A DNA stretch of 64,000 nt from Planctomycetota bacterium (GTDB taxonomy: Bacteria; Planctomycetota; Planctomycetia; Planctomycetales; Planctomycetaceae), in contig QQVO01000006.1 in NCBI GenBank assembly GCA_003388505.1, forward strand, positions 62,001-126,000. The letters are read 5' to 3'. Under the pieces are notes generated by a model that saw nothing but the letters and a program-made list of their open reading frames with translations, was not told the origin of the DNA and searched no databases. Position numbers and translations under genes: made by a program. Every line of letters starts with the position of its first letter. Position 1 is the first letter of the stretch. Below are positions 62,549-64,000 of the stretch, one piece after another.

Positions 62549-63745
62549 TCAATCTCGGATTGCCGCCGCGGCGACAGTGGCGATGCGGCCGGCGAGACGG
62601 TTGACGCTCCCCTTGCCGTCGGGATGAAGCCGGTTGCTCAGAAAGATGTAGAACAGGTCGAATTGCGGATCGATCCACATCGCGGTCCCGGTAAAGCCGC
62701 CGTGTCCGAAGGCGCGATCGGAGAAGAGGTCGCCGCGGTTGGATGAGTAGCCGGTGCGAACGTCCCATCCCAACGCCCGCTTTCCGCCGGCCGGCAGCGT
62801 GTGCGCGGCGGTCATCAGTTCGACGGTGTCCGGATTCAGAACGCGAATCCCCTCATACTGCCCTTCGCCCAGCAGCATCTGTGCGTAGATGGCCAGATCG
62901 GCAGCCGTTGAAAACAGTCCGGCATGCCCGGCAACGCCGCCGAGGTGGTGGGCGCGGGGATCATGGACTGAGCCCCGGATCCATTCGCCGTCCCGCTTTT
63001 CCGTTGGCGCCGCGCGCCGCCGCAATTCCTGATCGGGCAGATAGCCCGTCTCGGTCATTCCCAGCGGTTCGAAGATCTGCTGCTGCGAGAATTCATGCAC
63101 GCTCTGTCCGCTGATCCGCTCCACGAGTTCCCCCAGTACGATGAAGCCGACGTCGCTGTAAATGAACCGCGTCTCGGGTTCGGCCCGCAGAGTGAGTCGA
63201 TGAATCCGCTCCCACGCGGCTTCGGGACCGTCGAGATAGTCCCGCAGCGCGTTGTCGGCAATCAGTCCTCCCTGATGCGTGAGCAACTGACGAACCGTGA
63301 CGCCTGCCTTGCCGTTGGCGGCGAACTCGGGGATGTGCTCGGCGACCGCATCATCCAGGCTGATCGATTCGTCTTCGACGAGTTTCATGACGCTCGTCGC
63401 CGTCGCGACCGGCTTTGTCAGAGAGGCCAGGTCGAAAACGGTATCGACCGTCATCGATTCGACCGTCGGTTCCACTTGCCGGCGGCCGAACGCCTTGAGA
63501 TAGACCACGACCCCGCCGCGAGCGACCAGCACCACCGCGCCCGGCATCTCGCCGCGATCGATCCCCTCGGCGACGATCGCATCGATGGCGGCCAACCGCG
63601 CGGCATCCATTCCTGCGGCCGCCGGAGCGGCGTCGGGAAGCGGCGACGGCTCTCGTGCACAGACGACGGCCACGTTCGCCAATGCAGCGGCAACGATCGC
63701 CAGTGCGCCCGGCGAGACTCGACAAGACGCGAGCGATTTTCTCAT
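62549..63745 (-). CDS. Serine hydrolase, beta-lactamase family
   Basis: 398 residues with a leader (GALAIVAAALANVAVVCARE). The class C-type motifs are S-x-x-K in LASLTKPVA (Ser108, Lys111), YSD in RFIYSDVGF (Tyr196) and HGG in FGHGGFTGTAM. These enzymes are esterases or D-Ala-D-Ala peptidases rather than true beta-lactamases in most cases. It is probably periplasmic. The acyltransferase gene follows 41 bp later, possibly in an operon. Confidence 0.93.
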   Translation of the reverse strand: MRKSLASCRVSPGALAIVAAALANVAVVCAREPSPLPDAAPAAAGMDAARLAAIDAIVAEGIDRGEMPGAVVLVARGGVVVYLKAFGRRQVEPTVESMTVDTVFDLASLTKPVATATSVMKLVEDESISLDDAVAEHIPEFAANGKAGVTVRQLLTHQGGLIADNALRDYLDGPEAAWERIHRLTLRAEPETRFIYSDVGFIVLGELVERISGQSVHEFSQQQIFEPLGMTETGYLPDQELRRRAAPTEKRDGEWIRGSVHDPRAHHLGGVAGHAGLFSTAADLAIYAQMLLGEGQYEGIRVLNPDTVELMTAAHTLPAGGKRALGWDVRTGYSSNRGDLFSDRAFGHGGFTGTAMWIDPQFDLFYIFLSNRLHPDGKGSVNRLAGRIATVAAAAIRD

Positions 63746-63845
63746 GCGGCCGAGCGTAATCGCTGACCGCGGCCGGTGTCGACTGAAGGCCGGGAACGGC
63801 GTTCTGTGAACTCGCGGCTGGTGATTTCAAATGCCAGCGGTTGAA

Positions 63846-64000
63846 TCAGTTGCGAGCCGGCTCGGAGACGCTGCTCGGAGACCCCATGAGGATCGCAACC
63901 CAGCGGCTCTCCTCGTTGCCTTCGAGTGCGATCTTGACCGCCATCGTGAGGGGGACGGAGATGACCATGCCGACCGGGCCGAGCACCCAGCCCCAGAAGA
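63846..64000 (-). CDS. AI-2E family transporter, C-terminal part (cut by window end)
   Basis: The last 50 codons of a gene whose start lies beyond 64000. It reads [20 protein letters not shown] then [19 protein letters not shown], and this matches the well-known end of the PF01594 (YdiK/PerM/TqsA-like) permeases, which have about eight membrane helices. The stop codon is at 63846-63848. The substrate is unknown. Confidence 0.85.
   Translation of the reverse strand, partial: FWGWVLGPVGMVISVPLTMAVKIALEGNEESRWVAILMGSPSSVSEPARN

Overview
The window looks like a piece of a high-GC planctomycete chromosome (class Planctomycetia). The evidence is the gene families present: two planctomycete cytochrome c/DUF1549/DUF1553 proteins, three DUF1501 proteins (two with twin-arginine leaders), a DUF1800 protein, a DUF1598 protein, an orphan Flp pilin, a MoxR/DUF58 block, and many secreted proteins of unknown function. 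Genes are loosely packed, on both strands, and separated by long intergenic regions rich in hairpin repeats. No rRNA, tRNA or CRISPR array was seen.

Layout. 0-16 kb: Na+/Ca2+ antiporter, small TPR protein, a giant PSCyt protein, a TolC-like lipoprotein, a secreted esterase, an S1-domain protein next to a broken hydrolase remnant, a coupled operon (secreted protein, DUF1800, DUF1501) and a 56-residue metallothionein. 16-23 kb: a YihY/BrkB membrane protein, then an accessory stretch holding a two-gene AbiE-like type IV toxin-antitoxin pair with palindromes upstream, a glycine-zipper protein of unknown function, and a beta-helix protein between inverted copies of a repeat. 23-31 kb: dnaA with a possible promoter and weak DnaA-box-like sites, a TPR lipoprotein, folK, a Flp pilin with a clear terminator, pyrF and a chorismate-lyase-like gene. 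31-43 kb: DUF1501, two small toxin-antitoxin-type genes, two overlapping envelope genes, phosphoglucomutase, a DUF1598 protein, a HAD hydrolase and an amidohydrolase. 43-51 kb: PSCyt plus DUF1501, then MoxR, a leucine-rich-repeat protein and DUF58. 51-64 kb: a conserved nuclease-like/winged-helix protein set among repeats, an Mla-type lipid transporter (MlaE, MlaF, MlaD), a CehA-type metallohydrolase with a YkgJ protein, a membrane protein, FabH, a serine hydrolase with a LpxL-type acyltransferase, and the C-terminus of an AI-2E family transporter.

The most interesting signal outside the genes is a modular family of intergenic repeats. Short hairpins preceded by GTAG (CTAC on the other strand), often in inverted pairs, recur in at least eight intergenic regions. 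This is the signature of REP/BIME elements mobilised by REP-associated tyrosine transposases. Larger units share a terminal module, and one 571-bp unit has inverted ends. A second family of about 120 bp with long terminal inverted repeats occurs twice. No transposase is visible here, so mobilisation in trans is inferred. The most system-like protein-coding locus is the AbiE-like pair at 17787-19704, whose antitoxin carries an extra nuclease-fold-like N-terminal domain.
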